DNA of 64,000 nt from RGIG2041 sp045652745. Lineage in GTDB: Bacteria > Bacillota > Clostridia > UBA1381 > UMGS1253. Positions 1-8,508 of the stretch are shown here, piece after piece; the first letter of the stretch is position 1, and each line of letters begins with the position of its first letter. The stretch lies in contig JAZRUW010000001.1 of assembly GCA_045652745.1 (NCBI GenBank), positions 62,001-126,000 of the forward strand, written 5' to 3'. A program made the translations under genes and the position numbers. Under the pieces are notes generated by a model. The model searched no databases, was not told the origin of the DNA, and saw nothing but the letters and a program-made list of their open reading frames with translations.

Positions 1-1575
1 CTTTTGCCTACGGATATTTTGCTTGCCGGACAACTTAATAATATAACAAGCTTTGTGCGCATTCCGATTATACCGTTTGCTGTTGTATCGGGAATTGCAA
101 CTGTGCTTGTTTGCTCGTGTTATTTGGTTTGGAATAAGAGAGCGGCTAAAGTCAGAATGAAAATTTGGCAACGCCTTTTGTGCATTGTTATGGGACTTTC
201 GCTCAGTGCGGTAAGTGTGTATGCGGTTTGTATTGATTATGATTTTCGCCACGGTACGCTTCACGAACTGGATGTGGAAATTGCCGCGTTTAACCCGGTG
301 GATGACTATCGCAAAAACGGCTTGATTCTGGAGTTTTTCCCGCGCATCGGGGATATGTTTGTTGAAAAAATGGACGGGTATTCCGAAAGCAAAATGGAGA
401 TTGTGACCGCGGCTTTTGCTGATGATGCGGTTTTTCCCGCGCGTGAGGTGCATCCGAATATTATTTACATCCAAAGTGAGGCGCTATGGGATGTGTACGA
501 TATGAAGCAGACGGAGTTTAATGTAGACCCGATGCGCAACATACGAAAAATTGCCAAGGAGCGAAACGGGCGCATGGGTAAGATGGCTACGAGCGTGTTC
601 GGCGGCGGTACCTGTTTGCCTGAGTTTGAAGCCCTTACCGGCTTGAATTGCCGTTATCTGCTCTCGAACGGATATCCGTATGTGCAGTATATTACAAATG
701 AAACGCCGTCGATTGTATCTGCTTTTCGCGATAACGGGTATTCGACAGTTGCGTTTCATCCGTATCATAAGAATTTTTACAGCCGTAACCGTGCCTATCC
801 AATGCTCGGATTCGATGCGTTCTATGGTATGGAGGATATGGAAGATGCATCGAAATCCGGTTGGTATGTCTCTGATAATAATGTTACCGAATTTATTATA
901 GACACCTATGAACAAAAGCAGGCGGATAAGCCGATGTTTATGTTTACGGTTACAATGCAAAATCACGGCGGATACACACCTGCGCGCTATGAAACCTACA
1001 ATATGCGTATAAAAAATGATGGCTTGGATGAAGCCGAAACTGCAGAGCTTTTGGATTATGCACAGGGGGTATATGAGGCTGACCGCGCGTTTGCAAAACT
1101 CGTGGAGTATTTTAGACATGTGGAGGAACCGACGGTCATTGTCATGTACGGCGACCATTTGCCTTTGCTTGGCACAGAGGGAAAGGTTTACCGTGAGGGC
1201 GGCTATGTGGAAGATACATTGCCTTTTGTAAGCAACCGACATGAAAAACTGCATGAAACACCGTATATAGTTTGGGCAAATTATAACGTCAATCTGGGTG
1301 GGTTTAATAAAAAAATCAGCGCCGGAAAAATTGCGTTAGAGGTGTTGAAACTCGGTGGACTTGCGCAAGTGCCGGCATATTTTGATGCTTTGTATGCTTT
1401 TTATCAGGAGTTGCCGGTGGTCAGTCCGTATTACATTTACGATGCTAAGGGCAGAAAACAGGAAAGCATCCCGGAAAGCATGCAGGTGACGGAAACGGCG
1501 TTTAGATATATTCAGTACGATTTGTTGCATGGTAAACATTATGTGGGCAAACAAAAAGACGTTTTGAGTCAGTAG
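1..1575 (+). CDS. LTA synthase family sulfatase-like protein (5' truncated)
   Basis: Membrane-anchored transferase of the LtaS/alkaline-phosphatase superfamily, which moves glycerol-phosphate or a similar group onto a cell-envelope polymer outside the membrane. The window starts inside the gene: the frame is open from the first base and only about two membrane segments (residues about 20-43 and 57-77, counted from base 4) remain of the usual five. The extracellular catalytic domain follows. Its metal-site Glu is in IYIQSEALWD (about 159), its likely nucleophile Thr is in GGGTCLPEFEALTG (about 203), and Asp-His is in YGDHLP (about 384-385). The C-terminus is complete and the stop codon lies inside a terminator hairpin. 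The polymer made cannot be told from sequence; a phosphoglycerol transferase is the main alternative. Confidence 0.88.
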   Translation, partial: LLPTDILLAGQLNNITSFVRIPIIPFAVVSGIATVLVCSCYLVWNKRAAKVRMKIWQRLLCIVMGLSLSAVSVYAVCIDYDFRHGTLHELDVEIAAFNPVDDYRKNGLILEFFPRIGDMFVEKMDGYSESKMEIVTAAFADDAVFPAREVHPNIIYIQSEALWDVYDMKQTEFNVDPMRNIRKIAKERNGRMGKMATSVFGGGTCLPEFEALTGLNCRYLLSNGYPYVQYITNETPSIVSAFRDNGYSTVAFHPYHKNFYSRNRAYPMLGFDAFYGMEDMEDASKSGWYVSDNNVTEFIIDTYEQKQADKPMFMFTVTMQNHGGYTPARYETYNMRIKNDGLDEAETAELLDYAQGVYEADRAFAKLVEYFRHVEEPTVIVMYGDHLPLLGTEGKVYREGGYVEDTLPFVSNRHEKLHETPYIVWANYNVNLGGFNKKISAGKIALEVLKLGGLAQVPAYFDALYAFYQELPVVSPYYIYDAKGRKQESIPESMQVTETAFRYIQYDLLHGKHYVGKQKDVLSQ

Positions 1576-1593
1576 GACTCAAAACGTCTTTTT
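1553..1593 (+). terminator. Rho-independent terminator
   Basis: Perfect inverted repeat (AAAAAGACGTTTTGAGTC and its complement) with a 5-nt loop containing the stop codon of the LtaS-like gene, followed by T residues. Confidence 0.9.
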
Positions 1594-1682
1594 CTATTTT
1601 AAATACTTGGAGGGAAAAACACCTGTGATACGCTTGAAGGGTTTCTCAAATCGGTTTAGAAGGAGAGATGGTTATTTTTCTA

Positions 1683-1711
1683 TTGACAAGTCAAAAAAGT
1701 CATGCTATACT
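1683..1711 (+). promoter_or_regulatory. Promoter of the GntR/ABC exporter operon
   Basis: TTGACA (1683-1688), 17-bp spacer, TATACT (1706-1711). Transcription should begin near 1718, inside the operator described next. Confidence 0.85.
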
Positions 1712-1713
1712 AA

Positions 1714-1736
1714 CTGTACTAAGACAAATAATACAG
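1714..1736 (+). promoter_or_regulatory. Probable GntR (YtrA-type) operator
   Basis: Imperfect palindrome CTGTACTA-N7-TAATACAG, 7 of 8 positions symmetric, covering the expected transcription start and lying 15 bp before the regulator's start codon. YtrA-family regulators repress their own ABC operons from sites of this form. The site is seen; its use by the adjacent regulator is inferred. Confidence 0.65.
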
Positions 1737-1750
1737 ATTGGAGGTGCGCC

Positions 1751-2125
1751 ATGTTTAAACTGGATTACAATGACCACAGACCCGTATACGAACAGATTAA
1801 GGAGAATTTTAAATCATTGATTGTGACGGGAGCGATGGTGGAAGGGGAAAGTTTGCCGTCCGTGCGCGAACTTGCCGCGGTATTGGGCATCAATCCCAAC
1901 ACCATCCAACGCGCGTATAAAGAACTTGAGCAGGAAGGGTTTATTTATTCCGTGCGTGCAAAGGGGAGCGTGGTTGCTCCGAGAAAAAATGAAATTACGC
2001 CAAGACGCAGGGAGGAGTTGTTTTTGCAACTCGGCTCTGTTTTTTCGGAGTTGTCCTTTGGCGGTGTAGCGCAGCAGGAGATTTGCGCGCTGCTTGCACA
2101 ATACTATGACAAGGAGGAGAAGTAA
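1751..2125 (+). CDS. GntR family transcriptional regulator, YtrA type
   Basis: DNA-binding repressor of 124 residues. The N-terminal 70 residues form the winged helix-turn-helix of the GntR family, with the signature SVRELAAVLGINPNTIQRAY. The remaining C-terminal tail is short, as in the YtrA subfamily, which lacks a large effector domain. The start at 1751 follows GGAGGTGCGCC; an open frame exists upstream but has no ribosome binding site. It is the first gene of a three-gene operon, its stop codon touching the start of the ABC ATPase. YtrA-type regulators usually control adjacent exporters that respond to cell-envelope stress, and a palindromic operator overlaps this promoter. The inducer is unknown. 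Confidence 0.92.
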   Translation: MFKLDYNDHRPVYEQIKENFKSLIVTGAMVEGESLPSVRELAAVLGINPNTIQRAYKELEQEGFIYSVRAKGSVVAPRKNEITPRRREELFLQLGSVFSELSFGGVAQQEICALLAQYYDKEEK

Positions 2126-3025
2126 GTGATTCGTGTAGAGAATTTAACGAAAACTTTTGGTGATTTTACGGCGCTGGACGGTTTGAGTATGCACGTGCCT
2201 GAAGGCAGTGTTTACGGTCTCGTCGGGCCGAACGGTGCCGGGAAAACAACGCTGATTAAACATATTGTCGGTGTTTTGCAGCAAAACAGCGGCAGCGTAT
2301 TGGTCGGCGATGAGATTTTGTATGAAAACGTCGCCTGTAAGCAAAATGTGGTTTATATTCCTGATGATGTATTTTTCTATAAATCCTATACAATTAAGGA
2401 TATGAAAAAACTGTATAAAAACATCTATCCGCGATTTAGCGATGAGCGCTATGAAAAGTTGAAGAGTGTATTTGGTATGGACGAAAACCTGCGTGTAATG
2501 CGCTTATCCAAAGGGATGCAAAAGCAGGTGGCATTCTGGCTTGGGATATGTACAATGCCGAAACTGATGGTGCTCGATGAACCGGTGGACGGGCTCGACC
2601 CCGTAATGCGTCGCCGCGTCTGGAATCTGATTTTACAGGATGTTGCGGAGAATAAAACAACGGTGCTGATTTCTTCGCACAATCTGCGCGAATTAGAAAG
2701 TGTGTGCGACCATGTCGGTATTCTGCATCGCGGTAAAATTGTGATTGAAAAACAGCTTGACGATATTAAAAGTGATGTACATAAGTTGCAGTTGGCATTT
2801 AAAGGAGAGTTCCCACAGGCACTTTTGGAAGAACTTCATCCGATGCATACAAGTGCGTTCGGCAGTGTGTATATGGTAATTGCGCGCGGCGATTTGGACG
2901 GGCTTACCGAAAAAGTGAAGGCGTATAATCCGATTGTAATGGATATATTGCCGCTGACACTTGAGGAAGTATTTATTTATGAGTTGGGAGGTATGGGATA
3001 TGCGTATGAAGACATCCTTCTTTAA
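2126..3025 (+). CDS. ABC transporter ATP-binding protein
   Basis: Cytoplasmic ATPase subunit of 299 residues powering the membrane protein encoded next. The Walker A motif GPNGAGKTT is at about 34-42, the signature is LSKGMQKQ (a degenerate LSGGQ, common in ABC-2 type exporters), and the Walker B region is LMVLDEPVDGLD. The GTG start at 2126 directly follows the regulator's TAA, with AAGGAGGAG at 2111-2119. About 26 bases overlap the permease gene, suggesting translational coupling. The substrate cannot be deduced. YtrB-like drug or antibiotic-response exporters are the closest family type. Confidence 0.92.
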   Translation: MIRVENLTKTFGDFTALDGLSMHVPEGSVYGLVGPNGAGKTTLIKHIVGVLQQNSGSVLVGDEILYENVACKQNVVYIPDDVFFYKSYTIKDMKKLYKNIYPRFSDERYEKLKSVFGMDENLRVMRLSKGMQKQVAFWLGICTMPKLMVLDEPVDGLDPVMRRRVWNLILQDVAENKTTVLISSHNLRELESVCDHVGILHRGKIVIEKQLDDIKSDVHKLQLAFKGEFPQALLEELHPMHTSAFGSVYMVIARGDLDGLTEKVKAYNPIVMDILPLTLEEVFIYELGGMGYAYEDILL

Positions 3026-4754
3026 TAAAGGTCTGTTTTTCTCTAATATCAAGCGCTTTTCGTGGGCTTGTATATTAGAGGCGGTAGTTTTGTTTTTCTG
3101 TTTTCCCTTTAATCTGATGACGATGAACCGTTCTTATATGTGGCTTGACAACGTGACGGATATTTTAGAGCGCAGACAGGAATATACCGCGTTTTCCAAC
3201 TTGAGCATTTGTGTATATGCTGTCGTACTTGCAGTGCTTCTGTTTCAATATTTGCATCAGATTAAAATGACGACGGCGCTGCACGGATTACCGGTGTCCA
3301 GAACCGAACTGTTCGGTTCTACGGTGCTTTCAGGTGCGGTTTTGTTGGCAGTGCCGATTCTGATTAACACGCTTTTGGTTTATGGCGTGCATCTGACCAT
3401 GGACATCGGAGCCAAGATTGTGATGGGCAGCGTACTGCGTTGGAGCGTGTATGCACTTATGCTCTCTATTGTGTTGTTTGCTTTTGCAAGCTTTGTCGGT
3501 ATGTTTGTCGGCAATGCGGCGGCGCAGTTTGTATTTACTTACATTTTGCACTTTTTACCGCTTGCGGTGTTTGCGGCGTATATGGCGCTGTGTCAGATGT
3601 TTTTGTTCGGCTTTAATTCGGATTTTGATATTCCGCGCTGGATTATGGAGTTGCCGATGATGACCGTGTTTCACGAGTTTACCGAGCCGTGCGGCTACTA
3701 TATTTTACTTTTTGCGGTTTTAAGTGTTGTGTTTTTGACTCTGGCGCTGTTTGCGTATAAAAAGAGACCGCTTGAACAGGCGGGAGATGTAGTCGTATTT
3801 GGCTGGGTACGTCCGGTTTTTAAGTACGGCGTGAGTGTTTGTTTCGCTGTAGCAGGATTTTTGTATGTTGTTGGTGTCAGCGGCATGCAAACGCAGGATA
3901 ATTTGATTGGTAATACGATTTTGGCGGCTGTGTGGGCAGCGGTCGGCTTTGTAATCGCTCAGATGCTAATCTCTAAGTCCTGGCGTATTTTCGGGGCGCT
4001 GAAAGAACTTGGATGCGTATGTATTGCGGTTGCAGTCGGATTTGTGATTTTGCAAAGCGACGTCACCGGATTTGAACGTCGAACAGTTTTACCCGAGTCT
4101 GTTGCATCGGTGACTTTGAGCGGATTTTACGAATACCCGAACCAAGAGGTTACCGTTTCGGAAAAAGACAGTATAGAACTTGCGTGTGCATTGCACCGTG
4201 CGGTGATAGACGGCAAACGCGAGGCGGAAGACGGCGACTACGGTGTATATATGCGTATGGAATTTAAACTTCGTGACGGCAGAATGTTTAAACGAGCGTA
4301 TAATGTAATTAATCAGCCTTTGGTTTTGGAAATGTATAACAATAAAGAATTTGTGCGACAGGGTAACAGTATTTTGTATGACGATGCAAAACATATTCGC
4401 AGTGTAGGTACCTATATAGATGGCGATAAATATTTTATCAATGACAAAGACGCGGTTTTAGCGGCACTGCGCAAGGATGTGGAAGCCCTCGACTATGCGG
4501 CATTGTGGGAAAACAGATATGTAAAACACGACATCAATGTGTACGGTAATGCGGTGACTGTGCAGGAGAAACTGCCGGAGTCTTCGATTGTGTATACATT
4601 GGAATTTGAATTGAACTCTTTCGATGAGGATGCGTACAAACACGGATATGTGGACAGTTATATCCGTTATCATTCGTATCAGATCGGCGCGGACAGGATG
4701 CCGAATACACATAAATTGTTAAACGAGTTATATCCGCAGATGGTTCAAGAGTAA
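3000..4754 (+). CDS. ABC exporter permease with large C-terminal soluble domain
   Basis: Membrane partner of the preceding ATPase, 584 residues. The first 370 or so residues hold roughly ten hydrophobic segments of the ABC-2 permease kind. The remaining 200 residues are polar, with motifs such as LSGFYEYPNQEV, and resemble the DUF6449-type C-terminal domain found on YtrA-regulated exporters. I chose ATG 3000 because GGGAGG precedes it; an in-frame ATG at 2961 lacks a binding site and lies deep in the ATPase gene. The overlap with the ATPase implies one complex. Substrate unknown. Topology is inferred from hydrophobicity only. Confidence 0.82.
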   Translation: MRMKTSFFNKGLFFSNIKRFSWACILEAVVLFFCFPFNLMTMNRSYMWLDNVTDILERRQEYTAFSNLSICVYAVVLAVLLFQYLHQIKMTTALHGLPVSRTELFGSTVLSGAVLLAVPILINTLLVYGVHLTMDIGAKIVMGSVLRWSVYALMLSIVLFAFASFVGMFVGNAAAQFVFTYILHFLPLAVFAAYMALCQMFLFGFNSDFDIPRWIMELPMMTVFHEFTEPCGYYILLFAVLSVVFLTLALFAYKKRPLEQAGDVVVFGWVRPVFKYGVSVCFAVAGFLYVVGVSGMQTQDNLIGNTILAAVWAAVGFVIAQMLISKSWRIFGALKELGCVCIAVAVGFVILQSDVTGFERRTVLPESVASVTLSGFYEYPNQEVTVSEKDSIELACALHRAVIDGKREAEDGDYGVYMRMEFKLRDGRMFKRAYNVINQPLVLEMYNNKEFVRQGNSILYDDAKHIRSVGTYIDGDKYFINDKDAVLAALRKDVEALDYAALWENRYVKHDINVYGNAVTVQEKLPESSIVYTLEFELNSFDEDAYKHGYVDSYIRYHSYQIGADRMPNTHKLLNELYPQMVQE

Positions 4755-4783
4755 AATTGTCTGCCCCCACAGACAGTTTTGCG

Positions 4784-4819
4784 AAAAGATGACGGAAAAT
4801 TTTTCCGTCATCTTTTTTT
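4784..4819 (+). terminator. Rho-independent terminator
   Basis: Stem GATGACGGAAAA with its complement and a run of seven T, closing the GntR/ABC operon. Confidence 0.88.
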
Positions 4820-4839
4820 GAAAAAACTCAAAATTCCTC

Positions 4840-4867
4840 TTGCTAAATTTCAAAAAAGTGGTATAAT
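4840..4867 (+). promoter_or_regulatory. Promoter of the solute-binding lipoprotein gene
   Basis: TTGCTA (4840-4845), 16-bp spacer, perfect TATAAT (4862-4867). The leader of about 80 nt contains two small potential hairpins (around 4876-4898 and 4899-4916). Confidence 0.75.
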
Positions 4868-4953
4868 GTATTAGAGAACTTTCAAGGGAAGTTTTCATAC
4901 ATAAGTTTCCTATGTGGAGAAATCTGCAAAATTATAAAAAGGAGAGGATAGAA

Positions 4954-6552
4954 ATGAAAAGAAGAGTATTAAGTGCCCTTTTGGCCGCACTCATGGTTGT
5001 AACCCTGTTTGCCGGCTGCCAGGGTGGCGGCAACGATGTCAAGTCTGATCTTGATATGAGTGCGCTCGAAGGCTTAGAGTATCCGATGGCTTCCAAAGAG
5101 CTGCTGACACTCACAGCACACTACCCGAAGTTTGTTGGTGAATATGCTGACATCAATGGTGAACAGGTTGAAACTGTTTATCATGTAGCAAAAGAAAGAA
5201 CCAACATTATGCTGGAAACTACTGTTGGTAAGGACCAGGAAGAAGCGCAGGCATTCAACCTTATGCTTCTGGAAGAAAGAATTCCGGACATCGTAAAGGG
5301 TTCTAAGTCTAACGTTGATGCCGCAGGCTATCAAGAGGGCGTAATGGTTGACTTGTTACCGTACGTAACCGACCCGGAAATCATGCCGAACCTGGCAAAG
5401 ATTTATGAAGAGCATCCGGAGTATTTGGCTGCTGTAACAGCACCGGACGGCGCAGTATACTTCTGCCCGAAGCTTCGTGAAGAAGGGCCGACACAGGCTT
5501 GGTACACCAGAGAGGACTGGATGGAAAAGCTCGGCTTGGAACATCCGAAGACCTTTGAAGATTTCGTAAATGTTATGGATGCGTTCCGTAACCAGGACCC
5601 GAACGGTAACGGTAAGAAGGATGAAGTTCCGTACCACGGCGATGTAACACATCTGTTCTATTTCTTCGGTCTTAACGGTAACAGAAACTGGGATATTGAT
5701 GAAAATGACAAAATTTACATGCCGAAGTTAACGGAAAATTATAAGACAGCACTCAAGACGATTGCTGATTGGTATAAGAAAGGTTACATTGACCAGGAAA
5801 TTTATACACGTAAGAATTCCCGCGGCGAGCTTTGGGGCAGCAACACCGGTGGTATGACCTTTAACTGGTTTTCTTCCACCATGTCCTACAACAACCAGAT
5901 TAAGAATGTTCCGGGCTTCCATATATCTGTTATGATGCCGCCGGAAAATATTCACGGCGAAGCATACTGCCATTCGCCGGGCGATGTTGTAACCACAGAA
6001 GGTTGGGGTGTGTCTATCCACAACGAGCACTTGGCAGAAACACTTAGATATATCGACTTCTGGTACTCCGATGAAGGTTCCTGCCTCAACGCTATGGGTA
6101 TCGAAGGCAGAGACTGGCTGCCGGATGAAAACGGCAATCCGAAGTACACAACTTATGCTACTGACTACGAAGGCGGCGCTGCGCAATTCGTTCGTGACAT
6201 CGGTTGCGTAGGAATCGGTTACTACATGCGCCAAAAGTGGCTTCTCTCCGGCATGACGGATGAAGCTAAGGCCGGTAACCAGGCATACATCGATGCAGAC
6301 TTCACCTGCAAACTCGTTCCGAAGTACACCTTCACAGACGAAGAGCAGAAAGTTATCGACAAGCAGTGGGTGGCTTGTGACACATACATTTCCGAGTATC
6401 AGCAGAAGGCGATCATGGGTATCGTTGACGTAGATGCTACATGGGATGAATTTATCGCACAGGTTAAGGAACTGGGTATTGATGAGTGCGTAAAGGTTCA
6501 CAATGCTGCGTACGAAAGATACAATGAACTGCTTAAAAATTTGAGCAAATAA
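4954..6552 (+). CDS. Extracellular solute-binding lipoprotein (ABC sugar type)
   Basis: Secreted, lipid-anchored binding protein of 532 residues. The signal peptide ends in a lipobox with the lipidated Cys at 22 (LFAGCQGG). The mature part has the features of large family-1 binding proteins of the LplA type, for example an EF-hand-like DPNGNGKKDEVP stretch and Trp-rich ligand-contact regions. ATG 4954 follows AAAAGGAGAGG. The gene stands alone between its own promoter and terminator; no permease or ATPase adjoins it. It must use transporter subunits encoded elsewhere or act as a sensor. Codon use (many CTC, AAC and ACC) looks like that of a highly expressed gene. Ligand unknown; an oligosaccharide is the family expectation. 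Confidence 0.87.
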   Translation: MKRRVLSALLAALMVVTLFAGCQGGGNDVKSDLDMSALEGLEYPMASKELLTLTAHYPKFVGEYADINGEQVETVYHVAKERTNIMLETTVGKDQEEAQAFNLMLLEERIPDIVKGSKSNVDAAGYQEGVMVDLLPYVTDPEIMPNLAKIYEEHPEYLAAVTAPDGAVYFCPKLREEGPTQAWYTREDWMEKLGLEHPKTFEDFVNVMDAFRNQDPNGNGKKDEVPYHGDVTHLFYFFGLNGNRNWDIDENDKIYMPKLTENYKTALKTIADWYKKGYIDQEIYTRKNSRGELWGSNTGGMTFNWFSSTMSYNNQIKNVPGFHISVMMPPENIHGEAYCHSPGDVVTTEGWGVSIHNEHLAETLRYIDFWYSDEGSCLNAMGIEGRDWLPDENGNPKYTTYATDYEGGAAQFVRDIGCVGIGYYMRQKWLLSGMTDEAKAGNQAYIDADFTCKLVPKYTFTDEEQKVIDKQWVACDTYISEYQQKAIMGIVDVDATWDEFIAQVKELGIDECVKVHNAAYERYNELLKNLSK

Positions 6553-6570
6553 TTAATCTAACATGTAAGA

Positions 6571-6601
6571 AAGAGGCTATGCTTTGCATAGTCTCTTTTT
6601 T
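6571..6601 (+). terminator. Rho-independent terminator
   Basis: Stem GAGGCTATGC/GCATAGTCTC with a TTT loop and six T residues, behind the binding-protein gene. Confidence 0.88.
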
Positions 6602-6648
6602 ATGGCTTGTTGCTTAAAAAATTTTTTTAAAAAATTCTAAAAAAAGTA

Positions 6649-6677
6649 TTGACAAAAATGGATTTGCACATTATAAT
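6649..6677 (+). promoter_or_regulatory. tRNA-Lys promoter
   Basis: Consensus TTGACA (6649-6654), 17-bp spacer and TATAAT (6672-6677), 22 bp before the mature tRNA 5' end. Confidence 0.9.
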
Positions 6678-6699
6678 ATTAAAAGTGTTCAAGAGATAT

Positions 6700-6775
6700 G
6701 CACCATTAGCTCAGTTGGTAGAGCACCTGACTCTTAATCAGGGTGTCCACGGTTCGAGCCCGTGATGGTGTACCA
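6700..6775 (+). tRNA. tRNA-Lys (anticodon CTT)
   Basis: 76-nt cloverleaf with acceptor GCACCAT/ATGGTGT, anticodon loop CTCTTAA with CTT at 6733-6735, T-arm CACGG-TTCGAGC-CCGTG and encoded CCA. It has its own promoter and terminator. Confidence 0.96.
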
Positions 6776-6818
6776 GAAAAAAAGACAGATTTCGCATCCA
6801 AAATCTTTCTTTTTTTTC
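6776..6818 (+). terminator. tRNA-Lys terminator
   Basis: A-rich arm AAAGACAGATTT paired with AAAATCTTTC and a long T run. Confidence 0.82.
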
Positions 6819-6819
6819 A

Positions 6820-6924
6820 GCGATATAAATTCCTAACGGAATTTTCGATATACCTTCGGTGCGATATATCCTGACGGATGCGATATGTTGCCTTACGGCA
6901 ACGAGAAAAGGAATTTATATTCGG
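6820..6924 (+). repeat. Modular multi-hairpin element with CGATAT linkers
   Basis: An outer stem (GATATAAATTCC near 6822 with GGAATTTATATTC near 6910-6922) encloses short hairpins: TTCC-taac-GGAA, ACC-ttc-GGT, ATCC-tgac-GGAT and GTTGCC-ttac-GGCAAC. They are separated by the repeated linker CGATAT (6821, 6846, 6862, 6881). It begins directly after the tRNA-Lys terminator. The same architecture, with a different linker, follows the tRNA cluster at 49864. No coding potential. Function unknown; a cruciform-type non-autonomous repeat is the likeliest class. Confidence 0.7.
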
Positions 6925-6936
6925 CTCTTTCAAGCG

Positions 6937-6970
6937 AAAAGCCGCTAACTTATGAGGTTAGCGGCTTTTT
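6937..6970 (+). terminator. Terminator-like hairpin
   Basis: Stem AAAAGCCGCTAAC with complement, 7-nt loop and T-run, behind the multi-hairpin element. Nothing coding precedes it, so it may back up the tRNA terminator. Confidence 0.75.
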
Positions 6971-7010
6971 ATATTCTTTTTTTATTTCTAATTTTTAGCA
7001 AAATTTATAA

Positions 7011-7039
7011 TTGTGTTTTTTGCGTGTTCGTGATAAAAT
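7011..7039 (+). promoter_or_regulatory. Promoter of nitroreductase-nucleotidase pair
   Basis: TTGTGT (7011-7016), 17-bp spacer, TAAAAT (7034-7039), with an extended TG one base upstream of the -10. Confidence 0.65.
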
Positions 7040-7068
7040 AAATAAAAAGGCAATCAAGGAGAATGAAT

Positions 7069-7596
7069 ATGGAATTTGAAAATGTGATTCAAAATAGATT
7101 TTCCGTGCGCAAATATAAGCCGGAACATTTGTCTCAGGATACAATTGGCAAAATTTTGGAAGCGGGCCACCTTGCGCCTACGGGTTGTAATTATCAGCCA
7201 CAACGGATTTTAGTGCTCAATACAGATGAATCAATTTCGAGGTTGAAAGATTGCACAAAATGCCATTTTGACGCACCGACGGCGCTTGTTGTGTGCTATA
7301 ATAAAGATGAAAGCTGGGTGCGTCCGTACGACGGAGCAATGTCTGCGCCGGTGGATGCGGCGATTGTGACAACACATATGATGCTTGCAGCATACAATAA
7401 CGGTGTAGGTTCTTGCTGGGTGATGCATTTTAATCCACAAAAGCTTTGTGATGTATTTTCAATTCCGGCGAATATTGTTCCGGTTGCTATTTTGACGCTG
7501 GGATTTCCGGCAGATGAAGCCGCACCGATTGCGATGCATGCTGAGGTGCGTGATATAGAAGAAATTGTGTTTTATGATACAATGAAAGACAGGTGA
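7069..7596 (+). CDS. Nitroreductase family protein
   Basis: FMN-dependent oxidoreductase of 175 residues that reduces nitro compounds, quinones or similar acceptors with NAD(P)H. The family shows in the N-terminal NRFSVRKYKPE motif (Arg residues contact FMN phosphate), the APTGCNYQP loop and the C-terminal glycine-rich LTLGFPADE. AAGGAG at 7056-7061 fits ATG 7069 (7-nt spacer) better than the in-frame ATG 7063 (1-nt spacer). It is co-oriented with and 6 bp from the nucleotidase gene, so the two are probably one transcript. The physiological substrate is not predictable. Members this short usually work as dimers. Confidence 0.9.
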   Translation: MEFENVIQNRFSVRKYKPEHLSQDTIGKILEAGHLAPTGCNYQPQRILVLNTDESISRLKDCTKCHFDAPTALVVCYNKDESWVRPYDGAMSAPVDAAIVTTHMMLAAYNNGVGSCWVMHFNPQKLCDVFSIPANIVPVAILTLGFPADEAAPIAMHAEVRDIEEIVFYDTMKDR

Positions 7597-7602
7597 TTTG
7601 GT

Positions 7603-8508
7603 GTGGCGATAGATTTAACGGATAAACTTGTAATCGGCGTTTCATCCAGAGCACTATTTGACTTGGAGTCCGAAAACGAGATTTTTGAAAAAGAGGGACT
7701 GGAGGCATATGCCACGTATCAACTTGAACATGAAAAGGATATTTTAAAGCCCGGTACAGCATTCCCGCTTGTGAAAGCGCTTCAAAAACTCAATGCGGAC
7801 GGCAGATACCTGACGGAAATCATCATCATGTCCAAAAACAGCGCGGATACCAGCTTACGCATTTTTAATTCTATTGAACATTACGGTTTGGAAATCAGCC
7901 GTGCAGCTTTGGTGAGCGGATATTCGCTTGCACCGTATCTGGATGCATTTAAGACAGATTTGTTTTTGTCTGCCAACGAAGAGGATGTGCAGGAAGCAAT
8001 CAATGCCAATGTTGCGGCCGGCATCATTTGTGACCATGCACAATTGCCGATTCGTCCGCAAGACAGTGTACAACAGATTCGTATCGCATTTGACGGGGAT
8101 GCGGTGATTTTCTCGGATGAGGCAGAGCGTATTTATCAGACGGAGGGTTTGCAGGCTTTTGCAGAACATGAGCAAAAAAATGCGCAAAATCCGTTGCCGG
8201 AAGGACCGTTTGCCAAGTTTTTAAAAACTTTGTCTTTGCTGCAACAAAAGTTTCCGGAAAACGAAGTGCCGATTCGTACGGCTTTGGTTACAGCGCGCAA
8301 TGCACCTGCGCATGAGCGCGTGGTGCGCACGCTTCGCGCTTGGAACGTACGTATAGATGAAGTCTTTTTTTTAGGCGGAATTAAGAAAGGCGATGTGTTA
8401 AAAGCCTTCGGCGCGAATATTTTCTTTGATGATCAGGCGGTACATACGGAACCGGCTTCGAAGGTCGTGCCTTCGGCGCGCGTACCGTACAAACAAAATT
8501 TGGGTTGA
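7603..8508 (+). CDS. 5'-nucleotidase (cytosolic NT5C1-type)
   Basis: Cytoplasmic phosphatase of 301 residues expected to hydrolyse nucleoside 5'-monophosphates, matching the 5'-nucleotidase family related to vertebrate cN-I. Landmarks are VIGVSSRALFDLE at the N-terminus, the internal RIAFDGDAVIFSDE with the DxD metal/nucleophile pattern, TALVTARNAPAHER, and a C-terminal FFDDQ metal-site pair. GTG 7603 follows AGGTGATTTG. It lies 6 bp behind the nitroreductase gene. Its last codons overlap the -35 box of the trpB leader promoter, so no terminator separates it from the next unit. The physiological nucleotide is unknown. Confidence 0.85.
   Translation: MAIDLTDKLVIGVSSRALFDLESENEIFEKEGLEAYATYQLEHEKDILKPGTAFPLVKALQKLNADGRYLTEIIIMSKNSADTSLRIFNSIEHYGLEISRAALVSGYSLAPYLDAFKTDLFLSANEEDVQEAINANVAAGIICDHAQLPIRPQDSVQQIRIAFDGDAVIFSDEAERIYQTEGLQAFAEHEQKNAQNPLPEGPFAKFLKTLSLLQQKFPENEVPIRTALVTARNAPAHERVVRTLRAWNVRIDEVFFLGGIKKGDVLKAFGANIFFDDQAVHTEPASKVVPSARVPYKQNLG

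Noticed and set aside
5728..6501. 257-aa open frame antisense to the solute-binding lipoprotein
   Set aside because: Shadow of a codon-biased gene; no start signal.
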